Shown: positions 49,761-61,465 of the stretch, piece by piece
Numbering within the stretch: position 1 is the first letter of the stretch
Layout: every line of letters starts with the position of its first letter
NCBI GenBank assembly: GCA_002946415.1
Contig: NJPS01000074.1
Location: 1 to 64,000 of the forward strand
Origin: Rutstroemia sp. NJR-2017a BVV2
Lineage: Eukaryota; Ascomycota; Leotiomycetes; Helotiales; Rutstroemiaceae
Direction of reading: 5' to 3'
DNA length: 64,000 bases
Made by a program: the position numbers and the translations under genes
Notes under the pieces: model-generated
What the model saw: the letters and a program-made list of their open reading frames with translations, nothing else
Database searches by the model: none
What the model was told of the DNA's origin: nothing

Positions 49761-50658
49761 ATGGGCGCCTCGTGGTCTCTGATCAAGAGCTGGAAGATAA
49801 TTCTCGAGGCTCGATGCCAGGTGCCGTTCAATATTGGGATATCAGGTCTCTTGGTAAGATTCATAAGCCATCCTCTGTTGAAGTATTCTAAAAGGATTGT
49901 CTAGGGGAGGATTTCATTCGCCATCAACCCGAACGCCGCCATCTTAGGCGCTATCTTGATTTACTTGATTCTCAAAAGCAAAAGCCCTTCGACTAAGAGC
50001 CTCCGAAAGAACTTCACTGCAGCCTTCCAAGATATCACTGCTTTTCAACTCGTCGTCGCTAGCGCTTACTTGGCTACTGCCTTGATGAATCCGGAATCAA
50101 GTTGGTTCCACTACCGGTTTCTTCTAGACCCCGCGATCCAATCTTGTATGGCGGCAGGATTACTTTCGCTTCACTTTCGGGAGTCTCGGCGTACTGGTAT
50201 TGGGTTCTGCCTCCATATCTTGAATGTATCGGTCTTCACAGGCCTCTTTATCTGGTCTGGCTGTATCTACTTGAACAAAGTGGCCCAAGCAATAGAGTCT
50301 GGTTGCTACGACGAGCGATTCCAAATCGTATGTACGCCTATTGATATTATTCTCGGGGTTTTTGTCATTCTTCTACTCTGGATTCCGCTTTTTCTTCCAG
50401 CCGAGTTCAAGCCCTCTTATTTGACGAAATTCATTCATTCTCTGTGTAATAATGAGCTTTATCATCATTGCCGATGATTACCTCTCCTTTACCGACTATG
50501 AAGTTACAAAGGTTATGCTTGACAAGCCCGAGACAGGACCCGATGTTGGACAGTCGTATGCATTCTTGTCTGCTATCTTAGGGATAGCTTATACCTTTTA
50601 TGAAGCTTTGGGAAAGTTCCCTCCGTTTTCTATATCACTAGTATATAGCGACAAATAG
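49761..50658 (+). CDS. Small multi-spanning membrane protein of unknown function
   Basis: Three exons (49761-49853, 49905-50445, 50504-50658) give 262 aa. Intron 1 (51 bp) is GTAAGA to TCTAG. Intron 2 (58 bp) is GTAATA to TGAAG and restores the frame between two otherwise unconnected coding stretches. About six hydrophobic segments: NAAILGAILIYLIL, AFQLVVASAYLATAL, a stretch with SCMAAGLLSL, ILNVSVFTGLFIWSG, IILGVFVILLLWIPLFL, and YAFLSAILGIAYTFY. The pattern is that of fungal-specific integral membrane proteins without known role. Without intron 2 the frame would stop at 50477. No disruption otherwise. Confidence 0.65.
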
Positions 50659-50921
50659 CTTACTTTTAAACTTTCCTTAGTACCTTTCTTGAACAAACCA
50701 AAGAGAAATAATTCTAAAGTTAGATTAATAGTTATATTTTTTGTTATTAAGAGCTTTTGAAGTTTAGTTGTTATAAAAATAATCAAGACAATAAATTAAT
50801 TGATTTATTCAAATACAGACTAGTTATCAAAAAGCAATTTAAAAATACTAGAACTATGTAATTTGCGAATGAACTAGAACTTTCAAATTAGACTGTTCGA
50901 TATATATTATTATAAATCTTA

Positions 50922-51692
50922 CTAGTAACTATACCAGCCATCGTCCTCGATCTCGGGGGCTCCTCTCTTTCTTTCTCCGAAACTATTTAACAATGGAGCT
51001 ATAAGCTTACTCTCTTCAGCTTTTTCGGAAAACTCTGCCCCTAGCATTTCAAGAGCTATACACCTCTTCTCTATATTAAGCGCGTTCCAAATAGGCCCCA
51101 GATGCCTTCCAACCACCTTCCAATTATCAAACCTCAACACCCATACACCTCCATGCTCTGGCCAACCGAGAAACAGCACTTCCATTTCATCCGGCCACAG
51201 CATCCTGCTCTTCCCACCCCTTACGAAATCGTCATAGCTGTTCCACCACTTCCCACCTATCTTGCACAGCTGCATACAAAACGCATCTTCCACCGTTTCA
51301 TTCCAAGAACGAGCGTTAACGTGCAAACGATCGACTCCGATATAAGTAAGCTCGACGGGATGCACGCTCCTGGACGCGACAATGACGCCGCCAACGCTGG
51401 GCCAGCACCGTACTTCATTTTGGTATAAAGCCTCGCCGGGATCGAAGCGCACCATATCGGCCTCAATATCAAGCCAGGGCTCATCGGTCATATCTTGAAA
51501 CATAACTGGCAATATGTAATCGAGATCGCGTTTCGAAATACTCGATAAATGACATTCAACATTGTCTGCGCATTCTGCTTGCAATGATGGATGTGGAGGT
51601 GCTTGAGTGATTTCATTTGCGAAAGCGGACTTTATAAAGAAGATGAGAAGACTGGAGAGTCTGAGAACCCATGCGGAAGTACCTTTCCTCAT
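50922..51692 (-). CDS. Secreted protein with possible Kex2 sites
   Basis: Single exon, 256 aa. Starts MRKGTSAWVLRLSSLLIFFI, a signal peptide with likely cleavage after AFA (residue about 25). A KR pair at about 53-54 (SISKRDLDY) and a KRG near the C-terminus (ERKRGAPEIEDDGWYSY) are possible Kex2 cleavage sites; the second would release a 13-residue acidic tail. The body has Cys at ECADNVECH, RCWPSVGG and FCMQLCKIGGKWW. No family recognised; it could be a secreted effector-like protein. It lies convergent with the membrane protein gene. Confidence 0.7.
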   Translation of the reverse strand: MRKGTSAWVLRLSSLLIFFIKSAFANEITQAPPHPSLQAECADNVECHLSSISKRDLDYILPVMFQDMTDEPWLDIEADMVRFDPGEALYQNEVRCWPSVGGVIVASRSVHPVELTYIGVDRLHVNARSWNETVEDAFCMQLCKIGGKWWNSYDDFVRGGKSRMLWPDEMEVLFLGWPEHGGVWVLRFDNWKVVGRHLGPIWNALNIEKRCIALEMLGAEFSEKAEESKLIAPLLNSFGERKRGAPEIEDDGWYSY

Positions 51693-52120
51693 TTTTCCGA
51701 TAATGTATTTGGGAAGAGAGTGTGGAAGATAATGAAAAGTGAAGAAGAAGTCGTGGTTTCCTTGTTCGCTCTTGACGAGGTTTCTTGTGAGATTCTGAGC
51801 TGAAAATACATTGATTTGGATCTATCTGAAGAACTAATTACAGCGGAAATCCCAGGGTTTATATCTTCAAAAAGAGAGATAAGAATTATCCAAAATAGGT
51901 CTTTTAGTTACTGAAATATCAGTAGAGCACCTATCAGCAGTATATAGTTATCGGAATCGTTTTTCTTCAGAATATTCTTAGGTTTATATTTCTATATATC
52001 TTCTTCAACTTAGATTCCTCGGATCTAAGTTAAACAGATTTATAATATTAATTACTTTGAATTGCTTAAGGAATATAGTATATTTTTGAGAAAGCAAAAA
52101 CTTTGTAAATCTATCTATAT
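51693..52120. other. Intergenic spacer
   Basis: Moderately AT-rich, no gene supported. Presumed upstream region of the secreted protein gene on the minus strand. Confidence 0.45.
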
Positions 52121-52363
52121 TGGGGTTGGGTTGGTAGGGAATTGTAAGAGTGTCGCGATACAGTAATAAGATAGCCGGAGTCTAAACGTAGGGTCCTACT
52201 TGAAGATAAACTAATTGCTATTGATCTCTTTTTCTTCCTGCTATTCCTTATATTAGAATCCTCGGGGCGGAAACCCCACTCCTCGCTCGATTGGCCTCCG
52301 CTCCCCCTCTTATACAGGTAATTAACGCCCGAACCCTGGAATTCCCTTTCTATACCCCTGACA
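52121..52363 (-). mobile_element. Solo 243 bp Gypsy LTR, hardly RIP-mutated
   Basis: Begins tggggttggg and ends cccctgaca, so TG and CA termini are kept. Its length, 243 bp, equals both LTRs of the relic at 6161-13882. Strand follows from the same orientation relative to those LTRs. There is no internal element on either side and no target duplication visible. Confidence 0.8.
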
Positions 52364-53525
52364 TGGTGGAAGCGACCAATCTGCGCGCCGGATCTGGAAC
52401 GAACGGCGGCCGTTCGTCGCGGAATAATAGGTCAGGATTAAGTCGCAGGCGATTGACTTCTCTTTCTCTCTCTATAATCGATCGCTTATCAGGCGGAAGA
52501 GTACGAAGTTCCCGCTGAACAACGTCGCTTGGCTCGGCTGAATGGTTTAGTCCCCCTTCCAGACCTGTGATATGGGGTATGGCGTTCAACTCACCGACTT
52601 TCAGAGCATTCTTGTATAAATCTTTCATGTTGCTTTGTACCAGCTTAAGGTTGTCTTGATCCTCGAGACTCGGCCCAAATTTACACACTCCGCTATGATC
52701 TGCGTTCAACTTCACAACGTTCTCGTGATCGCCCGGTATGCCAAATCGTGCGCTCCTTGCTGGTACAATCTCATACAAGATGCGATTAGCGAATATTGCA
52801 AACTTATTATGAACCTCGACTTATACTGTCTAAGGCTCCCCAAAATGAAATGATATCGTACTGCAATAGCTGGTTCCTCCAGTGTTCATATATGATCTCT
52901 GAAAAGATGCTCCCATTCTTCAGCGTTTCCAATATGTCGTTGTCGCCTTTCTGAAATCCCACTGCCGTTGCAATCTTGGTCACCACACCCCCTAGGCTCA
53001 CCAATATCGAATCTCCTCCATGATATGGTATGGCGAAGAACGCTAGCCCAGCCGTGACAACTTTGATCGGCGTGTATTTTGGATTGTTATGTATATTAAT
53101 TAGCGCCTGCTTGAATAGTAGCCCACCCATGCTGTGACCTAGAAACAGAATCGGCCTTGACTCGATATCTTCTCTCTCTAATCTTATAGCCTCAAGCAAT
53201 TCGCTCGCTTTACCAATAAATGTATCCCTATCCTTCCCAAATACTGCCGTGGAGATATACTCGTAGAGAATGATGCGCGATTCGGGGAGATGTTGTGGCA
53301 GGCCATTGCGGAGCCAGAGACGTCCTTTGGGACCGGAAGGTTTGCGCCATATATCCCAAGCATGGTCGCGGTCGTTCTTGCTTCGTGGATTCAGGCCGTG
53401 GACGGCGATGATACTAGTCATGTTAGTAGAGCCTGTGAAAGGGAAGGCAAACATACTCAACTTTAGCTGTATTATTTGCTGTGCTCTCAATATTCGGGTC
53501 CGGGTATAGCTGTCGCAGAGGCTTT
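52364..53525 (-). pseudogene. Alpha/beta-hydrolase (lipase-like) gene remnant
   Basis: Minus strand. A first coding stretch ends in TAKVD, a 45 bp intron with a TACTAAC branch follows, then IIAVHGLNPRSK, the nucleophile elbow GHSMGG in FLGHSMGGLLFKQ, FFAIPYHGGDS and QYDIISFWGALD. After a gap comes IVPARSARFGIPGDHENVV and NADHSGVCKFG. This is the DUF676/lipase-like fold often found at the N-terminus of fungal NB-ARC/TPR or NACHT proteins. Problems: no start codon upstream (stop near 53530), no intron joins the halves in frame around 52760-52830, and the end runs into the LTR at 52363. It is probably a decayed N-terminal domain of an NLR-type gene or a stand-alone hydrolase. Confidence 0.7.
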
Positions 53526-54559
53526 GTCGCTCACGTCGTTAAATCAGAGATGAGTGTTGGAACCACTTTAGTGGGGTAGGTGGGGTAGATGGGCCTATGC
53601 CCACCACTTTAAACTGAACAGCGTAGTGATCGATTAGGCTTACGAAGCCTAAGGCAGTAGGCCTTTCCAAGCCTATAAATATAGCTAGTCCTTCCCAATA
53701 TAGATAGCCTATTAGTTCAATAAAGTTAAGTATCCAGCACCTTCAAATTGATATTCTTTAAACCTATATTTACCCGCTATACCTCTGTACATGCCAGTAT
53801 AAGAATAAGTACAGAGTTCTCGATTTACCATCTTGAAATCCCTTCAATTGGGTTGATATTGCCGGCCTAACAAACACTTCGAAGCCAAAGAAATTTCTGA
53901 ATTGCTCAAGCTGTACTTGAAGGTTTGGTGAACTGAAGAGCATCGTGGACGTTGCTGGAGGAGCTGAGGTTGAATGCTAGAGCCTCGCAGCGCGTGCCAA
54001 CGAATGATAATACGATTTGTTGCAAACGCCACAACCAAGCTGAATACCCGAAAATAGGACATACCCCTACCTGTTGGCTGTTAGAGAAAAGGAAAGACGT
54101 GGAAGTAATACAGAGTAGATTGGCACCGGACGCCTTGCATTTCCGAACTCCCTCGCCGGGGACCCATACCGGGGGGTTACAGGGGTTTCTGGCAACCGCA
54201 CTGCCTGCCAAGCCTGCCGCCCCCCGCCAAGCCCCCACCCAAATGACTGCAGTTAACTGGCAACCGCAGCAGGTATACGGTTGGGCGGAAGAATATATAG
54301 TTTAGTTGTTCTACAAGGAGGAACGAGACACTTATTTTGATTTTAAGCTCTTAACAGATCATTCCGGGGAACTTCGAGCTGTTATTAATGCAATTGCTTT
54401 TCTTCTGCCGAAAATGTAGCACCTGATGTGGGGCCATTCTCAGCCGCAGCTGAATGAAACATTGACAATTTTAGAAAAGCTATCCCGACAACCACACTTT
54501 GGTCATGGATTAGTTTATCTTCACTCTATAAACCGAATAATCTAAACCAGTCACGCACA
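53526..54559. other. Intergenic region
   Basis: No gene supported. ORFs on both strands at 53840-54300 overlap each other and show no family. 53625-53645 contains a short palindrome (taggcttacgaagccta). A TATAAA at about 54527 lies some 30 bp before the kinase ATG. Confidence 0.45.
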
Positions 54560-56660
54560 ATGGACGACATCTACGAGCTCACCCAGACCACAGAGCGAAC
54601 CATCCTCTCTGACTCTAACGACCCCATCATTTCCACACGGACCTCCATCAATACTCCTCCGCTAGGTCTTGATATCGCGGATGTCTGGCAATATGTTCTC
54701 AAATCACACCTCTTGAAACGCTTCGAAGCTGCAAGCTTCCTTCCCACTGGAACGATTCTCGGCATCGGGGAAGGTGCTTGTTATCGCGTCGACAGAAGCG
54801 AGCTGAATGAAACGCTTGGCGGCAAATATGTGGCTATTAAATACCTCAAAGTTACCGAACATCCGTCGAGGATAATCGATGACGTCGAAGCCAGCCGGTC
54901 GATTGAGACTGTACTCCGAGAGCTGAGGATATTGACGCATTACCCGATCAAAGAGTGCGAGAATATTGTGCAGCTCCTTGGATATGGATCGCGCAGTGTA
55001 GGCGAGCATCTTTCTCTGTACCTTGTTGTTGAGCTCGCTGCCCATGGAACGCTGAAAGATTACTTAGAGAAGAATAAGGTGGGGGTGAGCGAGAAAATCG
55101 ACTTTTGTACAGGTGTTGCGAATGGTCTAATGGCGTTACATGGATGTGGAGTTGCGAATGGAGACGTCAAGTTGGAGAATACGCTCGTTTGTTGGGATGA
55201 GAAAGAAGGGGTAATTGTGAAGCTTTCGGATTTCGGACATTCGATCTTGGATGATGAGTCCAGGTATATTGGGACGGCGATTTTCAATGCTCCAGAAGTC
55301 AGATCCGGACGTTTGACGTCGAAGCTTCGGGATGATTATTTCAAGTGTGATATTTTCTCATATGGGCTGATGGTGTGGGAAATCCTTCAAGATGGCCGAA
55401 GATATGTCGAACTCTCGAATCAGACTGACCCTTTGTCTTGGCTCATTGGTTTGCCAAAAGACGATCTTCTTCGCCTTGCACTGCTCGCGGTCCAGAAACT
55501 TTTGCCTTGTGATACTTCGAAAATCACACTTCTGTAGACTATTCTTGAGAGTACCTTGAGGGACGATGCCGAGGATCGAAAGACTATACAAGAGGTATTC
55601 AGGATGTCTAGCCTGGAGAAAGTATTTGTTGGGAAAGAAACGTAAGACCTGGATCAAGCTTGAAGGCCCTGGCTGACGAGCTCAGCGATAGAAAGAAGTC
55701 TGCAATCTCGTCTTTTGGCACTTCCCAGCTGTCAACGCTCGAGCGATGGTCACTTTATAGAGCTGATGTAAGTCCCTTGCTTCCCGGAGTCGCGGTCTAC
55801 TCCGCTAACAACTCAGTCGCACGCAAGCAGTGTCCCCTTTCAGCTGCAAGAACGAGTGTATGCTCGGTTGCAGTTAATCGTGTCCAGTCACCCAGCACCA
55901 GAAATCCTAGGCAGGACGTTATTTGAACTGGGCATGTGCTATCTCTACGGCTTTGGAGTCGAAGCAAGTAGGGAGACGATGTTCGACATGCTACGACAAG
56001 CTGCATCCCTCCACAATCCTATGGCGATGGGTATATGCCACCGAGTCCATGAGACGTATTCTAAAGCCATGCCTTCGGGTTTCATTTGTGATCATCCCAT
56101 GTTGCAGATCGAAGAGCAGTTGGCAAAACTTCCAAACGATAGATACTTCTCGACACGTATCCGACGCCATGAGAGGATATTCCAGGAATTCGTTCTTGAT
56201 GCAACATTTGATCTGTACTCCGACGGTACTTTAATAACCGAACACCTCAGGTTTTCCGACCTCGAGCAACTGTCGAACATCATCGGAAGACCTGGCATCG
56301 ACGCATCATCTTTAGTAGCGAAGACGTCGCTGCCGGATGTACCAGATCTTGGTCCCCTCCTTCATATGTCTGCTCGACTAGGATATCTTCCACTTATAGG
56401 ATACTTTTCCATGCTGGTGCTGACATTCACCTGCACCATGCGGTCTGTGGGACCCCCCTTATATCTGCATGTCGTGGTGGGAACCCAGATGCTGTACTTT
56501 ATCTGCTATCCGTGGGTGCAACAGCTGGCGGCGTCGGTACAGGCCCAACCGCGCTGAATTGGATGATTATGTTCGAGGAAAATAGGCTCGAACCACTCAT
56601 CAAAGTACTCAAATCACACGAGGGAGAGATTAACTGGTTGGCCACTGCCACAGAGCTGCG
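54560..56660 (+). pseudogene. Protein kinase half of a kinase-ankyrin-TPR gene, disrupted
   Basis: From the ATG at 54560 a kinase domain is readable: glycine loop GIGEGACYRV, VAIKYLK, catalytic loop NGDVKLEN, DFG in KLSDFGHS and NAPEVRS. An in-frame TAG at 55535-55537 stops it after 325 aa, yet the same frame goes on (TILESTLRDDAEDRKTIQEV) to a splice donor. Introns 55642-55685 and 55768-55816 then rejoin it to YARLQLIVSSHPAPEIL and a Sel1-like segment (ALFELGMCYLYGFGVEA type). Near 56400 the frame changes by one base; the ankyrin-like sequence continues in another frame to about 56660, where it shifts again. A CAG-to-TAG change would fit RIP-type mutation. Sequence error cannot be excluded. 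A shorter 325 aa kinase may still be made. Confidence 0.7.
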
Positions 56661-56679
56661 ACTTAGGGTTCGATCAATT

Positions 56680-59600
56680 TCATCTTCACCCCGTTACACT
56701 TCGCTGTACAGGCAAGATATTACAAACTGGTGGAGGTTCTTCTTGACAATGGAGCAGCCACACGTGGGGGAGTGCTCACTCCTTTGGATCTCGCCGTCTG
56801 TCTTGGATTTCCGGAGATTGCAGCGCTGCTGCTTAAACATGACCCGGAAAGTGGTCTGAAGAGCCCCCTTCTGCACCAAGGATTGGCAAATGATTTCCAG
56901 TCACTTATGCAACATGGAAGCTCGTCACGATCCGACCGCGAGTCTACCTTAGACCTGGCTCTGGAATCCAGATTCTCCGATATTAATGTAACGGACAAAA
57001 GCAGCATGACTCCACTGGCACATGCAATTAGCGGATGCTCTTGTGAGATCAACCTCGACGAGATTGAACTTCTGATCAGCCGTGGTGCCTCCCTTGGCAT
57101 TGCTTCCGATCCCCTGAATATAGCCCACAGGATCAAAAAAAGAAATGATGGCACAACAGGGCGAGTCATGAAACTCCTACTTGATACCGGAAAGCTAGAA
57201 GTATCGCCATCTCTGTTGAATTTTACCTGCATGTACGGGGATGAAGACATGGTCAAGGCCCTAATCGAATCCGGAAGCGACGTCAACACGCCGCATATAG
57301 AGGAAGGTGAAGGAATTGGTGCTCTTCACTCATCCGTCCTCATTCCTGGAAATTACAAAATCGCCAAGACACTCCTAGATAACGGTGCAGAGATCAGTGC
57401 TCTCTATCAAGGGAAGTCCGCCTTGGAAGTCGCATTATTGCAACCTATCGCTGATGAAGATGTCATCGACCTGCTCATCGAACGCGGTGCCAAATTGCTT
57501 TTGCCGACAGAGACCACCGTCTTGCACCTCGCAGCTCGTTTGGGGTCAAAGATAAACGGGTCACACATCCTCTTCCATCTTCTGGGTCATGACCCAGTCC
57601 GCGCCTTAATCAATACCCCCTCGAACAATGAGCATCGCGAAACTCCTCTCGTCTACGCTTGCGTGGGCGGCGACGTTGAAGCCATCGAAGCACTGATCGA
57701 AGCCGGCGCGGATATCGGCACCGTTGAAGAACTCAATCCCGTTGCACTTGTCCGAGTTATAGGACGAAGCCCTGACTTGAGCCCTGACTATAAGAAGGAG
57801 AATTTTGACCTCTACAGATATCGACTGCGGGCTGAAAGAACGATGTTGACGTTGCTCGATAAAGTAGAGCCTGGACATCGCCAGACACCTCTGCATATCT
57901 CTGCCTTGATGGGGAACTATAAGCGTGTTGTGCAATTGGTGGAGAACGGCGCGAATGTGTGGGCTGAGGATGCTAATAACAAGACTGCACTTGCGTATAT
58001 CCACGAAGATGCAGCTGATCCGGAATCTTCACAGCACCAGGATGAGGGATTACAGGAGTTTTTGCAGGACTCGAAGAAGATACTGGTTTATTTGCAGATG
58101 AAGATGATTGAAGTTGCTGGTGCAGTTAAATCTTTGGATGAGGCTAGGGAGTTGTTCTTCAAAAGCAAGGAATTCCCGGAGGAAGATGATACACCTGAGC
58201 TACTGGTGGCCAAGCGTACAAGTGATCTGGAGGAGTTTAAGCGAGAATTCGGATTGGATGATCCGCGGACTTTATGCGCCATGGGCGAACTTTCAGATGT
58301 GTATCAACTGTTCGACGACAAAGCGAAGGAGTCCGAGACGCTGGAACTCGAGGTCTTCGAAAGGCGAAAGCGCGTTTTGAAAGACGACGATCCTGATCTC
58401 CTCGAGTCACGCAGCAGCCATGTCCGAATCCTCCTCAACGCACAAACTGACACGAAACTTAAAAAAGCGAGGGCATACGCTGAGGAATATTTAGACCTTG
58501 CGATCAGACATCTTGGAGACTCGCATCACAGCACGGAAATTGCCCGACTGAATCTATCGTTTGTGGGTTTTGCTGAAGGGCGACATGAAGAAGCGTTGGT
58601 CTTCCAGAAGGAATTGCGCAAAACACTTGCCAGAAAGCTTCAGACCCCAATTGAAGGCGCCGTTGATGACGATGAAAGAGCCAGAATACTGATCGAAGCA
58701 GCTCATATCAAGGTGATGGGAGAAATGGAAAAGTTCAAACAAAATCCCGATGGTTACCAGCCATTGAAATCCTCTGCAAAGCCCAAATACGGCAAGGGGT
58801 ACAGCCATCGCGACGTACTGATGATACAAGTCAACATCGCGCACATGCGTTTCGGGCTCAGTCAGTGGGAAGAAGCGGGTGAAGACGTCAAGAATATACT
58901 AGGTCAGATGGAATTCGTCAGTAAAGCACGGTTTCCGGAGTTCTACATGTCACTTGTCGTTCTTGCGCAGACGTGTGAGAGACATGGGTGCTGGGATAGT
59001 GCGGTTCAGATTTACGACAAATTGATTGAGAATGGGCTGGAGACTAGAGGTGCAAAGTCGTACTATACGACGAGGGGCAGGAAGCTCCTTGCGAAGCTTT
59101 ATAAGCATCTTTCTAATCCAAAGGCCGAGGAGATCCAACTCCAGTTGGTTGCTGTGGCCAAAGTCCACCTTGGTCTCAGAGATTTGGAGACGCTGCAGAG
59201 AATGTCTGATTTGGCAGATATATACCAAACGCACAATCGACAGCTGGAAGAAACTATACTTCGCACCCAGGTCGCTGATACAACGCAAGACATGTTGGGG
59301 TACACAGACGAACGAACACTGCACGCAAAGGAATGTTTACTCAATACACTGCACCGACGAAAACTCTTCAAAGAAGCCGCCGCCATCTCGCGTCAAGTCG
59401 TCGATGGCTACAAATCCTTGCTCGGAGATGCAGATATGAAGACCGTGAATGCAATGAGCACCTTGGCTGTTTTGACACACCAAATAGATTCCAGCAGCGA
59501 AGCGATTGTCATGCAAGAGAAAGCCTTACAATCACTCGAGAATATCCATGGAAAGGTGCACGACAAAGTGGCCAACGCACTTGTCAGTCTTGGCGCAATG

Positions 59601-61428
59601 TATGTTCGCGATGGGCGAGCGGCAGACGGTGAGTCAGCACTCAAGAGAGCACTGGATATATACACCGAGCTTCACGGCTCCGAGAGTCTTGAGGTGGCGA
59701 GCTGTTTGTCGTACCTAGGGTCGTCGTATGCAGCTGAGGATCGCCGTGAAGAGTCTTGTCGGTACCATGAGCGTGCGCTGGAAATTGAGAGAAAAGTGAG
59801 GGGGAGTGCGAAGTATGAGACGCTATATTTGATAGCGTGGTTGGCGTATGATTATGTGGCGCTGGAGAGGGTGGGTGAGGCTGTTGTCTTGCAGAGAGAA
59901 GTTTTGGAGGGATATACTAAGTTGTATGGGGAGGAACATAAGAGCGTTTTCATGGTATGTTAAGCTGGCTGCGTGTGGCATTGCTTGCATTTTGAGAAGT
60001 TCTTTCTTACTTCCCTCGACTCGAAAATCTTCGCTGATTGTGGGTACTTGCAATTTGCTAAATGGAAAACTCTAGGCCGCTTTTGACCTTGGGTCGTCTT
60101 ATCATGCTATCGGGAAGCTCGAAGAAGCTGAGAAGCTTTATATCCAGGCCCTATCCGGGCGACGGAAATTGTTGGGAGATTCGTAAGCGTAACTACTCTT
60201 TGCTCCTTTATCACTTCAGCACCACTGCTGAATTCCATCATCTTTTCATCAACCTAGCACATGACTGAACGAGCAATCGCTAACCCCTGATCACTTAGCC
60301 ACGATGACACCTTAACCAGCATCGACACCCTCAGCATCCTCTACTCGAACATGGAGCGCTGGGAAGACATGCAACACCTCGCCCACGAAACCTTCACCCG
60401 GACTCTCGATAAATACGGCCCCGAGCACGCCCAAACTATCGATGTGAGAAAAGCTCTCGCTACTTGTTACCACTACCTCAAGTCCTGGGAAGAGTTCAAA
60501 GCGCTACAAATAGACATCGTGGATATGTCCAAGACAAAGCTAGGCAACGATCACCGAGAAACAATTGAAGCCATGGATTTCTTATCAGAGGCCTACGAGA
60601 TGCTGGGACAGCACAAGAAGTGCGAAGAACTAAACGTTGCGATCTTAGAGTGGCGCCGGGAGAACTTGGGACAAGAGCATGAGGAAACCGTCCTTGCGAT
60701 GATTAACTTGATAGGAACATACCTCGAGATAGACAAACTCGTCGAGACGAGGGAACTGCGATGCGAGCTCCTCGAAATCTACAAGAAGACGGTGGGAGAA
60801 AACAGCGATCTGTACCTTGAAACGAAAGGCTATCTCGCAAATGATCTTGTAGCCGGGAAACATTTCGACGAGGCAGAAGTTCTGGAAATAGAGGTCTTGG
60901 ACGCCCGCATTCGCATTGGGGGAGAAGACAACGCGAGCACGCATAAAGCTATGGAATGTTTAGCCCGAACTTACGTGAAGAAAAAGGAGTATTCCAAAGC
61001 CCAGATAATGTACTTGCGCGTGCTGAAACTGCGGGAAACACTCAGTACGCTGGGAAAGCTGGATCCGGATGTTCTACGCAGTATGAAACATCTTGAGGAT
61101 CTCTATTGCGAGATGTTGGAGTGGGACAAGGCGAAGGGGTATGCGGTAATGATACTGGATGCTATGAATGAGTTGGCGCCGAGGAATGATGGGGCGGGGG
61201 TTTTGTCTGCGATGAGTGATATGAGGAGGATTCATACGGGGTTGGGGGAAGTTGAGGAGAGGGATTTGTTGGATAAGGAGGTGAGTTTTCTTTGACAAGG
61301 AGTGATGGAACTGACAGGGCTGACTTGTAAAGATTATTCAGGAGAGGATACGGACAAAGGTTTTCTGGGGCGGGAAGGATAAGATCTTTGATGTGCTAGA
61401 TGAGCTTAACGAAGAGGAGGAGGGGTAG
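56680..61428 (+). CDS. Ankyrin-TPR half of the kinase-ankyrin-TPR gene
   Basis: Exons 56680-59954, 60076-60182, 60299-61280 and 61342-61428 read without stops for over 1450 codons; introns are 121, 116 and 61 bp. The first ~420 residues are divergent ankyrin repeats (PLHFAVQARYYKLVEVLLDNG, TPLDLAVCLGFPEIAALLL, ETPLVYACVGGDVEAIEALI, TPLHISALMGNYKRVVQLV). The rest is tetratricopeptide/kinesin-light-chain type repeats with paired helices (LLGDADMKTVNAMSTLAVLT, VANALVSLGAMY, LEVASCLSYLGSSYA, TLTSIDTLSILYSNM). There is no ATG at its left edge: the frame comes from the kinase part after a one-base shift near 56670, so it is probably the C-terminal part of that gene. The first internal ATG is 56907. 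Kinase, ankyrin and TPR arrays together occur in fungal STAND-like or signalling proteins. Confidence 0.7.
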
Positions 61429-61465
61429 AGTTGATTCTTCAAGAACCACACGCTACAGTATTCCG

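Noticed and set aside
50329..50400. Alternative intron in the small membrane protein gene (GTATGT to TTCCAG)
   Set aside because: It would remove a clear membrane segment (IILGVFVILLLWIPLF) and would not restore the frame to the last exon.
53952..54305. 117-residue plus-strand ORF upstream of the kinase gene
   Set aside because: Overlaps an equally long minus-strand ORF, has low-complexity Pro/Ala content and no family.
56720..57289. 189-residue minus-strand ORF
   Set aside because: Lies wholly opposite the ankyrin coding exon, Ser/Arg-rich, no family; a shadow.
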